A stretch of 64,000 nt of DNA, taken from NCBI GenBank assembly GCA_008973525.1, contig WACJ01000267.1, positions 310,001 through 374,000 on the forward strand, in the 5' to 3' direction. The stretch is from Stenopsyche tienmushanensis. Its lineage: Eukaryota > Arthropoda > Insecta > Trichoptera > Stenopsychidae. Positions 43,985 to 54,711 of this stretch are shown one piece after another. The first letter of the stretch is position 1; every line of letters begins with the position of its first letter. The notes beneath the pieces were generated by a model that saw nothing but the letters and a program-made list of their open reading frames with translations, had not been told where the DNA came from and did not search any database. A program made the position numbers and the translations under genes.

Positions 43985-44240
43985 CGCTATTCGAACGCTC
44001 CCACGCTATGAACGTCATCCAACTCGTTATTCCGATATTCCGAGAATTATACGATAGAGAATTTGCTAATGATCAAAAATCCGTCGGAGTCAGATCTGGC
44101 GAATATGGAGGATGTAGAAGTTCTTCCCATTTCAATTCCCTGATTTTTTCAAACGTCTTCTTCGTTTTATGGGGTCGTGTTGCAGAATTACTAAATTGTT
44201 CCCGATTAATTCCCAACGTTTGGCTCTCTATTTTCTTTAC
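43985..44240 (-). pseudogene. Mariner transposase C-terminal relic
   Basis: Minus strand: NNLVILQHDP (second catalytic block, normally 'ILQHDNARPH'), then after a frameshift KTFEKIRELKWEELLHPPYS and PDLTPTDF (third catalytic block, 'HPPYSPDLAPSDYH'), a stop, and SLANSLSYN. The D of each block is visible. No terminal repeats are found. The 96-codon plus frame at 44008-44298 is antisense to it. The N-terminal half is absent. Lineage is not certain. Confidence 0.78.
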
Positions 44241-44705
44241 ACTCTTTCCAATTACTGAGAATACACATCTGCAGTTATTGTTTCGCCAGATTCCATAAAT
44301 TCATAATAAAAAAAAAGTCATTTTCCTGCGGAAAAAAATAATAAACACCAGATCCTTTTCTGCACAGGAGATGCGTTACCATATAAAAATAGTACATAGA
44401 TTCTATTGCTTGGAATCAACTCACAATATGAAATTGTACAACAAAAATGTATCGAATGCTTATTATTTAAGTCACGTAAGATAGACACTCAAAGAAGTTA
44501 TAATTGCTGAAAGTTTTCATTTGAAATTCGGAATCGTTTTTTGTCAATAAATATGGCAATTTACTGCGTTTTTTGGCTTTAAAATCGTGTTAAATCGAAT
44601 AAACTCTTTGTATTTTATCGGCCGTGTTATTTCAAAACCGTGCAATAAAAATCCGAGCAAAAAAATGGGGTTGAATTCAAAGAAGTGTTTTAAGGTTTTG
44701 ATGAT

Positions 44706-44841
44706 AATACATCATTCAATAAGATCGTAGGATTGTTTTTAATCTCAACTTTTTTAAATTTTATTTTTCATCTAGGGTCGTTTTTTTTTTGTATCAATTT
44801 CTTTTTAAAAAATCCTACGAACTTATTGAGTAATGTGTTAT
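44706..44841. mobile_element. 136-bp Tc1/mariner-like MITE
   Basis: Left end ATACATCATTCAATAAGATC with GTAGGATT. The right end, inverted, is ACACATTACTCAATAAGTTC with GTAGGATT. The arms of about 30 bases have few mismatches, and TA-rich flanks are compatible with a TA duplication. An orphan end of the same family is at 31301-31362. Confidence 0.6.
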
Positions 44842-44939
44842 ATAAATTCTGAATTTTCCTGGACTATGTAACAAGTATATAGTAACGTTGTCCTATTTTT
44901 TCATTGGGTTACCTGTGAGTAAATTTGCTTGATCAGCAT

Positions 44940-45440
44940 GTACGAGGGTTATCTAGAAAGTATAGCTGCAAGGGCTCCTGAGTAAAGAATCCAATCCCGG
45001 ACAGTTGAAACAAATTGAGAAATTCTCGCCGAAATCTGGACGCTTGGAAACAGTTGCATAACTACTAATGGTCAGTAATTGTCTAATATATGTATACATA
45101 TATACAGTACATATATGTTTTTAAAATTGTTGTATTAACCTTTCCCTGCCGGTGATGTATTTAGTACACCTCGACTCTAATAATGGGAGTATCGATATGA
45201 AATATAATAGATACGGGGTTCAGAATTTTTGTATGCCTCCGTAATATAATTACGAATCACATCAAAGTATTAGAGTATATTAGTTACGGCGAGTTGTGTA
45301 CAAGATGGGTGCCTAAAATGCTCACACCGGAGTACCGTCAAAATCACGTGACTGCCGTGTGTGAATTTTTGGACCGTTTTACACAGGAGCTTTTCTGGAC
45401 TCTATCGTGATGGGGGATGAGACGTCTATAATATTGTTAC
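44940..45440 (+). pseudogene. Mariner relic split by a hAT copy
   Basis: Left end ACGAGGGTTATCTAGAAAGT (mariner-type). After the hAT insertion, 45296-45440 reads ELCTRWVPKMLTPEYRQN (the 'CARWVPKMLT' linker), AVCEFLDRFTQE and, in the next frame, FLDSIVMGDE (first catalytic block with its D). The coding part starts at the linker, so N-terminal sequence is lost or diverged. Joining the two parts into one element is inferred from order and orientation. Confidence 0.65.
44983..45292 (+). mobile_element. Non-autonomous hAT-type element, degraded copy
   Basis: AAGAATCCAATCCCGGACAG, TCTCGCCGAAATCTGGACGC, CTGCCGGTGATGTATTTAGT, ATAGATACGGGGTTCAGAAT and ATAATTACGAATCACATCAA. The section after the first terminal repeat is shortened, and the copy ends at GTATTAGAGTATATTAG before the mariner coding piece. 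No target duplication found. Confidence 0.7.
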
Positions 45441-47109
45441 AAATCGACGGTCATCCAAGACCGATCTTAAAATCCAGATTTATTGGAAATATAAATACCA
45501 TCAATCTGTGCAATTAATTGACACGGTAAAAAAATTTGTCCACTATCTGGTTATGAACCACAATACATTTTATAATATAAATACATAATGAAAATCGTTT
45601 TACGCGAAGTATTTAATTAACGCGCAAAAATGTTTTTATGCGTCGATGTTAGACGATCCATGTCTCGCCGTAGTAGCATGATGATACTGATATTATATTA
45701 GGCAAGATCGTAAATTCTATTATAGACTTAACAATAAGGGATGTTTCATGGCATGTTGTGAATTTAAATATTGGCCTCATTTTTAATGTAATAAATTTAA
45801 GCTGCTGTTCCATAAATAAATTGCAGTAAAAATATATCGTAAGTAATGGCCCATTACATGAGTAATTTAAGTAATTTTCCTTTGAACTATATAACATTCC
45901 AATTATATTATTGGTGATGTGTCTAGAGAAACATTTAGTATCGCTACAGTCATTAGCTTGATTAAGGCAGAGCTTCTCAATCGTTGCGTGCCTCGGCCGC
46001 ATAATAATATCGAGATATTTTATCTAATTTCTGCGCCTATTTTATTACGCTGGGAGGTCTTTTAATATTTATAGAGAGATATATCCGAGCCGTCTATTCC
46101 AGATTCTCCATAAAATTTACCTCTAATCCTCGAAGATGGAAACGACAGGGTTTGGAAACGGCGCCCTCGGGGTTAATAGAAGTCACGCACTTGTAAGAAT
46201 TAAGATTAGTGACACATAAACGGAATGTAGGAGACGCTCTTAAATATGTGTCACGAAAATAGCTCTCTGGTTTTTTGGGTTTTTATCACGCTTTAAGCAA
46301 AGTGTAAAATATTATGAGATTATTGGTCATGAAAAAATATCAGGTGGCCATTTATTTTGGCGCCTTATAGGGTTTCTGGCCATGGGGACCCTCGATTTTG
46401 ACGCATCAAGTATGTAGATATCATCTATCACATTTCCATCTTCAACTTAAGTGAGTCATCTATTACAGAAATCTGTCGTGTCGATATCAGCTCCGAGCCA
46501 AAAAATTACCATAAAGACAAAACTTTTAAAAGCACTTGAATTTTAAGGCTCATCATTCATATCGATCAGCCTCAAAGGAGGCGCACCATCGCCAAAACGC
46601 ATGCTTTGAAAACTCGCACTTTAAAAAGTTATAATGCCAGATAATTGGGTTACAGGCGATTATTTTGAGAGCTCAAAAAATCAGTCGGGGTAAAGTTAAA
46701 CGATGATTGTCGAACTAATTGATTTCTTAAGCAACGCTCGAAGCTATAATTTAGAGCTTTTTAAAGTATCCACTAACGGAATTTTTAATAGTTTATGATT
46801 CTTCTGTTGAAATTGGTCGCTAGACAGGTTCTTGTACTTATTATAAAGTTTTGCCTAAGGCTGCTGTCTGGGTTGCTTTGTCCTATCACAATGCTTTTGT
46901 AATAGAATTATAAGCATGTTCGAAGAAGACATTTTCTTACAACATCTTTGATACTATCTTAAAAAATCTATTGTATTTGATATAAACTTTATGTATAAAA
47001 ATAATTAAACGCAAGGGATAGAGAGCTACACAAAAGATATAGAGCTTTCTATTAATTCAATATATTAGGGGAATCGAAAAGCAAACCATTTTTTTAACGT
47101 GTTTTTGAT
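45441..47109. other. No gene recognised
   Basis: Unique-looking. The 117-codon minus frame at 45649-46002 has no known domain. CAGAGCTTCTCAATCGTTGC near 45969 vaguely resembles hAT-type ends but has no partner. 46030-46600 is mixed composition. Confidence 0.35.
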
Positions 47110-47345
47110 CAATTAGTATTAACCCTATGAATACCGTTAACCTGTATGGCAGGATGATCGCCAATGTACGAGCGCATTCCAATGATTCAGAAAGAGCACT
47201 CTTGTACAGACGGATAAAACGTAGCGCAGTAAAACTGTGCATGGGAGACAGAGACGGAGAGCTTCCTGCGTATATCGCACGATTGCATAGATCAATTTAA
47301 CCCAAATTAATCGACTTAAGTCAAGCTTATCGATCTAAGATAAAA
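47110..47345 (-). repeat. RepA copy
   Basis: TTAACCTGTATGGCAGGATG with ATCGCCAATGTACGAGCG (also, inverted, at 53045-53080), GAGACAGAGACGGAGAGCTT and GCACGATTGCATAGATC, then AACCCAAATTAATCGAC. It matches 50955-51050. Confidence 0.6.
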
Positions 47346-47549
47346 CAATACCTGAGAGGAGATGCGCTACACACCACCGATTCACCTTGGGCGACGAAAG
47401 TGTTAATTATAAGCTTCATACTCGCCACTGCGGTCCTGACTGCTGGATACACTTATGGATGGACTGATGCATTGTCTTAATAAAATATCTTTTTTTTTAA
47501 TCTAAATGCGGCCATCTTTTTTTGATTCTCGCCTTTGGTCGTTTCCTTT

Positions 47550-47765
47550 TTGAAGATCATGGCAGAGCGTCCATGCGGAGATCCGTCAATGAACGCAGAC
47601 CATGTTCTGTGGATATGTTAGGGCATGGCGTCCAATCGCGAGGAGCTCATTCGTCGTGTCGGCGGTACGAGAAGCGGACCAGTTGGACACACAAACATTG
47701 TAGCTACTCCATTTTCTTTCAGGGTTTTGTGATATTTTCGGTGATAAATGCGTACCCAGGGCCTT
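47550..47765 (+). pseudogene. Non-LTR retrotransposon 3' end, copy 3
   Basis: Plus-strand homologue of 14749-14995. One frame reads MAERPCGDPSMNADHVLW, MASNREELIRRVGGTRSGP and VGHTN. This copy keeps REELIRRV, the form closest to the usual family tail. The upstream cysteine and all reverse-transcriptase sequence are missing. Orientation is opposite to the other two copies. The 113-codon frame at 47522-47863 is in a different phase. Confidence 0.68.
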
Positions 47766-47864
47766 ATATAATCTATATGATTACGGAAGCACCACCAGAT
47801 GCTACTTCACATAGATGCTCCTTCACTAGACTTCCCCCACCCATAAAACCTATATATTTATAGC

Positions 47865-48230
47865 TTGCACACTTTCAGTCGATGGTTATTCAATACCATT
47901 TTGTGGATTTTCTTCACCATTTCTGGGGTGGACACTCAATTTGGTCGACCACTGCTATGTTCTTAATGGCAGCTCGTACGACCCCATTTAAACTCTGCCA
48001 CTCAATATTTGTATAGAAGGAGCGGACTCCCCCAAAGTAACAACGTAGCGTCTTCAAACTTGAAACTTCTACCGCAGTCTTTTTTAAACAATAACCACCT
48101 GATCTGTAAATCAGATCGGGTACTTTTGAGACTTCCTTCGTAAATAAAATGACGATGGTAATTTCGGTTGAAGCCGATAATCGAAGCTTCGCCGTGCATT
48201 TCCATGACTTCCCATTTCGATCTCACCGCA
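47865..48230 (-). pseudogene. Mariner transposase N-terminal relic, irritans-like
   Basis: Minus strand: QIRWLLFKKDCGRSFKFEDA (first helix-turn-helix, heavily changed), then in other frames VAEFKWGRTSC (family form 'VAEFKRGRTS'), a SSGRPN motif and STPEMVKKIHKMVLNNHRLK (linker and second helix-turn-helix start). Several stops and frameshifts. It ends at 47865, where the LINE tail's neighbourhood begins. The style 'TTPEMVKKIHKMVLDDRRLKV' is that of a common insect mariner group, possibly the same as 61161-61470, which retains a later part. Confidence 0.75.
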
Positions 48231-48348
48231 AATTTTTAGCAAAACTTTTCTGTTAAACATATCTCTCCCATCTAAAGCATTATCAGCCGTATTAATATTT
48301 TTTAAATATTGATCTTGAATCTCGCCGATAGTAATCTGTTTCCTAATG

Positions 48349-48571
48349 TACAGTCAACCCTTCTATAGCGTCGATATAGAGACTACGCCATATAAATAAA
48401 ACGCTATAGAAAGCTTAACACCCATACAAATTTTGTACGTGTTTTGTTTGTTAACAAGCGCAAATGGCTACATATTGATCTTACGTAGTTTGCCCGATGC
48501 TTACAGAAAAGACGCCGCAAACGCTATAGGAAATAACTTTATAGAAGTGGATACTATAGGAGGGTTGATGC
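48349..48571. mobile_element. MITE with Tigger/pogo-like ends, copy 2
   Basis: Left end CAGTCAACCCTTCTATAGCG, right end, inverted, CATCAACCCTCCTATAGTAT. It shares CCATACAAATTTT and GTTTGTTAACAAG with copy 1. Non-coding. TA borders both sides approximately. Confidence 0.7.
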
Positions 48572-49610
48572 TTATATGATTTCGTGCTTCCAAGATTCAA
48601 TTCTAATATATCTGATAATCAAATATTCAGATCTTTGTATCATTTCATGTTAGACGAATGTTGATCAGTTATTTTAATCCAATTTTTGGGGAAAAACACA
48701 TTCAACTATTGTAATGAACAATTTACTCGTAGACACATCGCTTTTGGTAGCGTTCAAAAGAAATACCCCAAGGACGCCTTTTGACCCCGAGGGCCGACAG
48801 GTAGCATAACATAATTTTTCAATAGGCCAGTTCTTACTTTGATGTGATTTTGTAGGGTCAGATAAATAATTAAAGGATTCGCGACACGTCCAGGTTGGGA
48901 ACCTCGGTGATTGTATATAGTGCGTGGGTCATAAGTATAGTCCTAAGTACCAACGTGACGTCGAAGCAAAGGCTTGAATAAAAAATGACCTCCGTGTTCG
49001 GTTGACCTGGACGTGCGACGACTTTCCAAACACCCTGTTGTAGTTGACTTGCGAACACCAAACTACGGGGTGTTTGCTATATTACATTTTACGTATAAGG
49101 ATATTTGTATGCTGCCCTTTTCTTTATTCATCGACCTCGCCGGTACCCTTTTTTCGTTTCGGACTACAAAGCTCTGCTTTGTAAACCCGATGGGAAAAAA
49201 ATATATACAACTCTATTCTGTATTATGTCATGATTTCGAAAACTTCGTGATCGGACTGAAATGGACCTCTAATGCAAAAATGTTGGGCAATCATTCTGTC
49301 GGCTGATTATTTGGTGAAAACGTACCAGGATATTTCCAGCCTAAGACGCAATTGGTACGGTCTCAGAAAAAATTGAAAGGATCGGTAGAATTCAATGCGA
49401 AAGTCAGAGTACGTAGACGCCATTTACTATTTCTTATTTTCATTATGGCTATGATGTGAGCACTAGATAAAAGTTGAATGTCGCAAGGTCAACATATTGT
49501 GTCGAATTTAACAAAAAATGTACTTGTAAAAAGCACAAAAGCACTTAAAGACTTCCAACATGTCGAGGAAAAACACTTTTTTAATACGGTAATACGCAAT
49601 TAAAATACAT
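48572..49610. other. No gene; short inverted repeat
   Basis: CACGTCCAGGT at about 48886-48896 is inverted at 49004-49014 (ACCTGGACGTG) with partly matching flanks. The frames between (63 codons minus, 97 codons plus) are unidentified. Confidence 0.35.
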
Positions 49611-49739
49611 TCAAACCCGGTTACAACGAGTGCAAATCATGCTTAACGAGTACTAATAATTTGCTATACATATCATCGTGTATTTTATGTTTTTAATTCG
49701 GAATATATAAAATTTACGCTCGTTATATCCGTGAAATCG
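49611..49739. mobile_element. Possible small pogo-like MITE
   Basis: CAAACCCGGTTACAACGAGT on the left faces, inverted, TTTCACGGATATAACGAGCG on the right. The TTA/ATAACGAG core is typical of pogo-type ends. Related ATAACGAGC words occur near 55155 and 59930. Weak terminal similarity; low confidence. Confidence 0.4.
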
Positions 49740-49839
49740 TATTTACGTTTATGTGATCGTTTACTATAAACGTTAATATGTAGCGTTTATAATAAAATTA
49801 ATTTATTAATGTGATTAGTGATATATTTTCACCAATATT

Positions 49840-50060
49840 TATTAACCCTTTGATTAGGGAGTTAATTTTAAATTGATTTAAACATAGATGCTATATTCGT
49901 ATGTGCACCGTTTATCGTCCACACAAATCCAATTTTCAATCAATAAATGAACCTTAACACTGTTGATATCACACAATATTCGTTCATTTCTTTGCGTAAA
50001 TTTGAACAATACACATGTGTGTCTTCAGTTTGAGTATATAGATGATTTATGTCGGATTTC
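49840..50060 (-). repeat. RepA copy
   Basis: TTAACCCTTTGATTAGGGAG, ATCAATAAATGAACCTTAAC, ACTGTTGATATCACACAATA and a CATGTGTGTCTTCAGTTTGA block. It is truncated on the far side. Confidence 0.65.
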
Positions 50061-50154
50061 GAATATTTATTATAATTCTAAGAAGACTGCAAATGATCTA
50101 AGAAGATCCCATACCTGATGATTTTCAAGCGGATACGGACATATTTCATTATAA

Positions 50155-50640
50155 TTTTAAGGGGATGTTCTAGTCTAGAATTTAAAAAAATATGATTCCA
50201 ATTATTTATGGAGTTATAACTATTTTAGTGACGCGGCAATTAAACTGTTTCCTACCAACGAATCTTTAAACGCGTTTATCGCGAAACTACTTTTTTCGTT
50301 ACGGTTGACATGATATCTCGAGTTCTACTTAACTAAATAATCTATCGCTTCTACCAGAGTTATGTTATCATTTCATTTAAAAAATAATTATAAGTAACTA
50401 TGAAAAATAAGAGCAATAGATGACTTTTTGACACTCGCCATTTTGCGAAAATGAAATTATTATTTTTTCTCTGAAGTAGAGACTATAGTAAAGTTCTTAT
50501 TAATTAAGAAACTTTTTCTTTTTTTAAATTCACACCCTTTTTTTAACCCCTTTTCCAGCTTATAACTTATTTTTTTCGCATATATTCTGAAAATATCTTG
50601 TAGAAAACTATTAAAATACCTCCAACATTAACAAAAAATA
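50155..50640 (-). mobile_element. RepB element, near-complete copy
   Basis: Begins AAGGGGATGTTCTAGTCTAG, runs through GGAGTTATAACTATTTTAGT, ACGGTTGACATGATATCTCG, TCGCCATTTTGCGAAAATG and TTTCCAGCTTATAACTTA, and ends near TTAAAATACCTCC, a weak inverse of the starting end. At roughly 0.47 kb it is the best candidate for a complete element. No coding capacity. Confidence 0.65.
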
Positions 50641-50659
50641 AAATAGATTGTAAATGTAA

Positions 50660-50900
50660 CGTTTGGAGTAATGATTTGAATAAATAAGAATATTGTATTA
50701 GAAATTCAAGCACAGCATTGAAAATGAAGCGCTATGGATTGCTTTTCGTAATATTTGATAATATTTAAACGTGTAGGGGTACCTTTACAGCGCGACCTTG
50801 CCATCGATGTACGAGTGTATGATGAGATGCGAGACACTCTTTCCGTCTCTGTCACCGATTCGCTAATCCCGCACTCAATATGCAAGAATGGTATTTCTGT
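50660..50900 (-). repeat. RepA copy, promoter-like block part
   Basis: ATTGTATTAGAAATTCAAGC, GCGCTATGGATTGCTTTTCG, GTGTAGGGGTACCTTTACAG, CGACCTTGCCATCGATGTAC and CTCTTTCCGTCTCTGTCACC. It matches 1445-1620 and 58105-58262. Part of the frame at 50706-51002 is simply this repeat. Confidence 0.68.
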
Positions 50901-50929
50901 TTTAACTCCTAAATGAGTACTATCCCAGG

Positions 50930-51135
50930 GCCTGGGACCCCTGAGATAGAGAGAGAACATAGCGCAGCTCGAGAGACAGAGACGGAGAGCTTCCCCGCAC
51001 ACATCGCACGATTGTATAGATCGTTAACCCAAATTTATCGACTAATGATGATTTCGATTTCAAGTTTGTTATTTGTTTACGCAAAGAAATTATGGATTAT
51101 TATGTGCTATCGACAGTGTTTATTTACAATCAACG
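50930..51135 (-). repeat. RepA copy, second part
   Basis: GAGACAGAGACGGAGAGCTT, ATCGCACGATTGTATAGATC, GTTAACCCAAATTTATCGAC, TTTACGCAAAGAAATTATGG and GTGCTATCGACAGTG. With 50660-50900 it probably represents two RepA insertions head to tail. Confidence 0.65.
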
Positions 51136-52498
51136 CTGATAGGAGCTGACAGAAAGTAATCGGTGTAAAGCGATTATGAAATCAACGACTTTATTTATTT
51201 TAAATTTGCTCACTCCTCAAAAGGTTAATCGTGACCGATCGCATATGTGCGCGATTACTAATCATCGGATTGAGAGATTGGATCGGATGATTGAATTTGT
51301 TTGATGAATGAATCCATATATCATGTGTTAATCAAATAAAATGCATTTTATTCTTAGACAATAAGTATTTATATGCTAAAGTATGGTTTTGTTTGGCATT
51401 GAGCTTTTTTTTAAATAACTAAATATGCTATTTTTTGTAGTCTAACTTCCTTAAATTAATGGTTGGCTGATGATGATCTTGATTTCTGTTGCAAATTGTT
51501 TGGGCATTAAAAACGTCCATTGTTCATATTCAATGCCGCTCGATGCAAAATAATTGCTCTGCCGCACGATTTGATGATATTCAGAATGATGAATACGTTA
51601 TATTAGAATCTTTTTGTTCGAATGAAATCGGACAAAAAGAAAATAAATGTGCTAACAGAGATAAAATGAAACTATTTCACCAGCAAAGAAACAAAGTCAA
51701 AGAGGAATAGATTCATCTAGCTCAGCTAATGGAAGCAGCCCATAGCTCGTACTGTTTATTTCTTCATTAATTTATTTATTTATTTATTTATTTATTTGTG
51801 GAAACCCAACAGCTTTACATATATAATTAGCTGTAGATTAGAAATATTACAAGCCAATAATAGGATTTCACATATCCGGATCTTTTCAAATCCCTGGTTT
51901 ACAATATCCTTAAATCTCCACTTCGTCTGAAGGCACAATCGATTTCTCGCATGTGCGTGCTTCCTGCCGGCGAAAAAACAAGATACATGCCTCCCATATT
52001 TGCCCACCGCATTTTTCACAACACCGAATCGTATTCGTCCTTCGATGAAATAAATTCGCGGGAATCAATATTTGGCCTTGGACGACAGCTCCTGCGATTC
52101 GGCGACGCCGTCCGAGACAAAGGACGTGCTTTTAATAGAATCCTTTTGTGGCGGGTATTTTGGTTGGCGATTTTGCAAGTTGTTGCACCGGATGCATGCA
52201 CATGCAAGCATTGACTCGAAAAAATATTTTTGCATTCTTGCATCGTTCGCTTGAAAATAAATAGATTTGGCTTTCTTGGACTGTGCAGCTCGACTGATGT
52301 TTTAATGGAATTCGCTGGCGGAGTTTGTCGCTTTGCTTGACGCAAAAAGAAGGAGCAATCGCTTTTCTGCTTCCGAGGAAAAGTTATTCAATTGGACAAG
52401 TCAATTATCCTTAGGACATCCATGACGTCCACTGCAATTGCCGGTAGATTTCATCATAATTTATGCATTTTAATAAATATAACATCGTTTTTTAATTA
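51136..52498. other. No gene identified; ATTT microsatellite and GC-richer block
   Basis: 51768-51797 is a short (TTTA)n run. 51880-52400 is less AT-rich with overlapping frames (87 and 60 codons plus, 109 codons minus at 52016-52345) that show mixed codon composition but no recognised domain. A 73-codon plus frame at 51489-51710 is likewise unidentified. Confidence 0.35.
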
Positions 52499-52548
52499 CT
52501 ATCAAAAGCTTTTGATAGCATAAAAATAGTATTTCGGGGGGGGGGGGG
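52499..52548. repeat. 20-bp palindrome next to 13-G run
   Basis: CTATCAAAAGCTTTTGATAG (52499-52518) is a perfect 20-bp palindrome. Eighteen bases on, 52536-52548 is an uninterrupted run of 13 G. Confidence 0.8.
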
Positions 52549-52854
52549 AGTCTCTCCCGAGTGTTGGGTGTTTCTACTGGTATATCTCCCGCGTTTTAAT
52601 GTTCTTAAATATTAAAAATGATTAATAGGCTGCAGAGTTACTTGTTACAACTTTTAAAATTTATAAAGCCATGAAAGCCACTAGCGGTTAACAGAAGTCG
52701 TGGCTCATGGTCTACGTTGTCGGATAATGGCCATAGGTGGAAGCATACTACATTTATTAATTGGACGCGAACGGTTGTTCGAGCTATGGCACACATGTCG
52801 TGTCATCAGCTATTATAACAAATGAGCTATAAATGCACTTCTTGTGGATCCATA
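52549..52854. other. No gene recognised
   Basis: Unique-looking spacer, nothing recognised. Confidence 0.3.
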
Positions 52855-53085
52855 AGTTAACCTTTGAGTGGTGAGCTAATTTAAATTCCGTACAAATTCA
52901 CTTATCTGTCAAGACCGCAGCAGCGCGTATAAAGTTTATACATATTTAATAACACTCTCGTCGTCCAACGTGAATCGGTGTTGTTTCTCACGGGACCCCA
53001 TGTTCGATAGTCGAAGCGTAAACAGAAGGAATAGCGCTTCGCATATTGGCGATCATCCTGCCATACAGGTTAAATATATATCGCT
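52855..53085 (-). repeat. RepA fragments
   Basis: TTAACCTTTGAGTGGTGAGC, CACTTATCTGTCAAGACCGC (RepA start blocks) and, further right, TTGGCGATCATCCTGCCATA (inverse of 47145-47165). Confidence 0.5.
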
Positions 53086-53149
53086 ATCCAAAAAACATAT
53101 GCCCTGTTTTTCACAAGATGCAGAAAGCTTGTGCCCCCACCCCTGGGTT

Positions 53150-54020
53150 ACGAGATTAAATACTCAAGATCCATTCGGTATTTAGGGGTGGAGATTGATG
53201 AAAAGCTCTGATTCGTCACCCACATGGAGAAGGTGGCCAGCATCATGGAGAATCTGGCCAGGTTGATGCCCAACATTGGTGGCTCAAAAACAAACAGGAG
53301 GCGACTCTACATCGAGGTAGTGTACTCGGTACTGTTATACGGCGCGCTGATATGGGCCGAGACACTACAAATTGAAACGACCAGGCTCAATATGGCCAGA
53401 GTCCAGAGAAGGAGCGCAATCAGAGTGGTAGCTGCATATCGTACAGTGTCTGCTATACTGCCAATCAACCTGCTCGCTTATGAGAGATAGGCAATACAGA
53501 AAGGTGAAGACAAGAATGACGCTAAGTAAAGCACCATGGTGGCGTGGCAGCCCGATGGGACAACTCTGCTAAAGGTCACAAAATAAGCAAATAGACCGGT
53601 CCGGAGTCCCAACACTGCGGAACGGAATACGACGATGCTGCACACACGACATTTGTCTGCCCAGCATGGAGCACCGAAAGGGACATCTTATGAGGGGAGC
53701 TGGGAATCAGCTCGATCTCCCCTAGAAACATAGTACCTTCAATGTTAACGGATGCTAAGGCATGAAATGCGTGGTGCAAATACACGACTTGCCCTATCCA
53801 GCAGAAGAAGGATGTTGAACGTACAAGACGACGAACAATAGCAGTAGAATGACATCCAGAAAGAGAAAAACTGAGAGCCTGTAGGCGACACATCGCTGCC
53901 ACTCTTGTGCAATACTTAATTATTAGCCAGGTGGAGGAGGGGGGTTTAGTAGGTAAAAATTCTACAGTACCACCAGAATGGTGATAGTGTGGTGGTGGTA
54001 AAAATAAAAATAAAATGTTT
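53150..54020 (+). pseudogene. Non-LTR retrotransposon reverse transcriptase C-terminal region (R1-like)
   Basis: Plus strand: RSIRYLGVEIDEKL, stop, FVTHMEKV, MENLARLMPNIGGSKTNRRR, EVVYSVLLYGALIWAETLQ, RLNMARVQRRSAIRVVAAYR and INLLAYER. This is the thumb and connection region after the reverse-transcriptase domain in R1-clade and related LINEs ('YLGV.ID..L.F..H...V', 'Y..VLLYGA.IW', 'VQR...IRV..AYRTVS'). The TGA stop stands where family members have arginine (CGA). A short stretch after TVSA is deleted. In later frames CGTEYDDAAHTTFVCPAWST is the C-terminal zinc knuckle, followed by GELGISSISPRNIVPSM. A T/A-rich GTAAAAATAAAAATAAAATG tail near 54000 fits a LINE 3' end. The 166-codon minus frame at 53576-54076 is antisense. 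Confidence 0.85.
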
Positions 54021-54456
54021 AATATATTGATAACTGCTATAAAAGTCATCTCGATTGAAGTAGAATTGAACAACAAGAGGTATTTTATTTAATTATGTAC
54101 TTTTCTTCTGAACCATGTATTGTCGTCGTTCCAAGTCTCGGGAAGGTCGGAATAACGACCTACTGCTCTTCAGTCTTAACGTGTTCCTGCTAGGTATTCT
54201 TCTGCCATGAACGGCCTAGTAAACTATTCGATACGTGATGATTTCTTCGAAGCGCACGCGTAAAGACTGCATGAATGCATTCCTCGAATGCAGCCAAGTG
54301 CCAAAGTATGCAACTTGACCGCATCAATTCCTGGATCGTTCACCTTCGATTAAGTCGCCAAAGCGACGTCCATAACATGAGGAGCAATTTAGAGTCGTCA
54401 CATCGCCCACCCACACTCCGTCCAATTCTACAGCTTAATTGCTTTTTACGGTTCCT
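54021..54456. other. No gene recognised
   Basis: Contains GTCGTCGTTCC...GGAATAACGAC, an imperfect dyad near 54121-54159. The frame at 54275-54514 is unidentified. Confidence 0.3.
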
Positions 54457-54711
54457 TCACACACATCCGTTCTTCACCCGTCCATCGAGGAGTAAGTCCC
54501 GCGTGGGCGGCTGACCCACTTTGATCAATTCGAATTGGACCAGATTAAAATATATACTGTAGGATTTCATTTTGGCCGGAGAGTCAAGGTGAATCTTAAT
54601 CGAACCTTTTGCCGATGCGAAACCCTGAACGTGTCCTCGCATCGTCTTGCATACGTGATCAGCGGTGTCTTTGGATAGTTTCCCCAAATTAGTTATTGTA
54701 GTAGTTGTCAA
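54457..54711 (-). other. Unidentified open frame, possibly coding
   Basis: An 84-codon minus frame in a less AT-rich segment, with C- or G-ending codons over the middle. It reads CKTMRGHVQGFASAKGSIKI and HLDSPAKMKSYSIYF, which look more protein-like than most frames in the window. I do not recognise a family. No clear splice donor or acceptor brackets it. It could be an exon, a retroelement piece or chance. Confidence 0.25.

Noticed and set aside
45960..46005. hAT-type terminus CAGAGCTTCTCAATCG
   Set aside because: No partner end, no duplication and only loose similarity.
52016..52345. 109-codon minus frame in a GC-richer block
   Set aside because: No recognisable domain and the plus strand is equally open; not enough to call a gene.
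53576..54076. 166-codon minus-strand frame
   Set aside because: It is antisense to the LINE C-terminal zinc-knuckle region, which reads convincingly on the plus strand.
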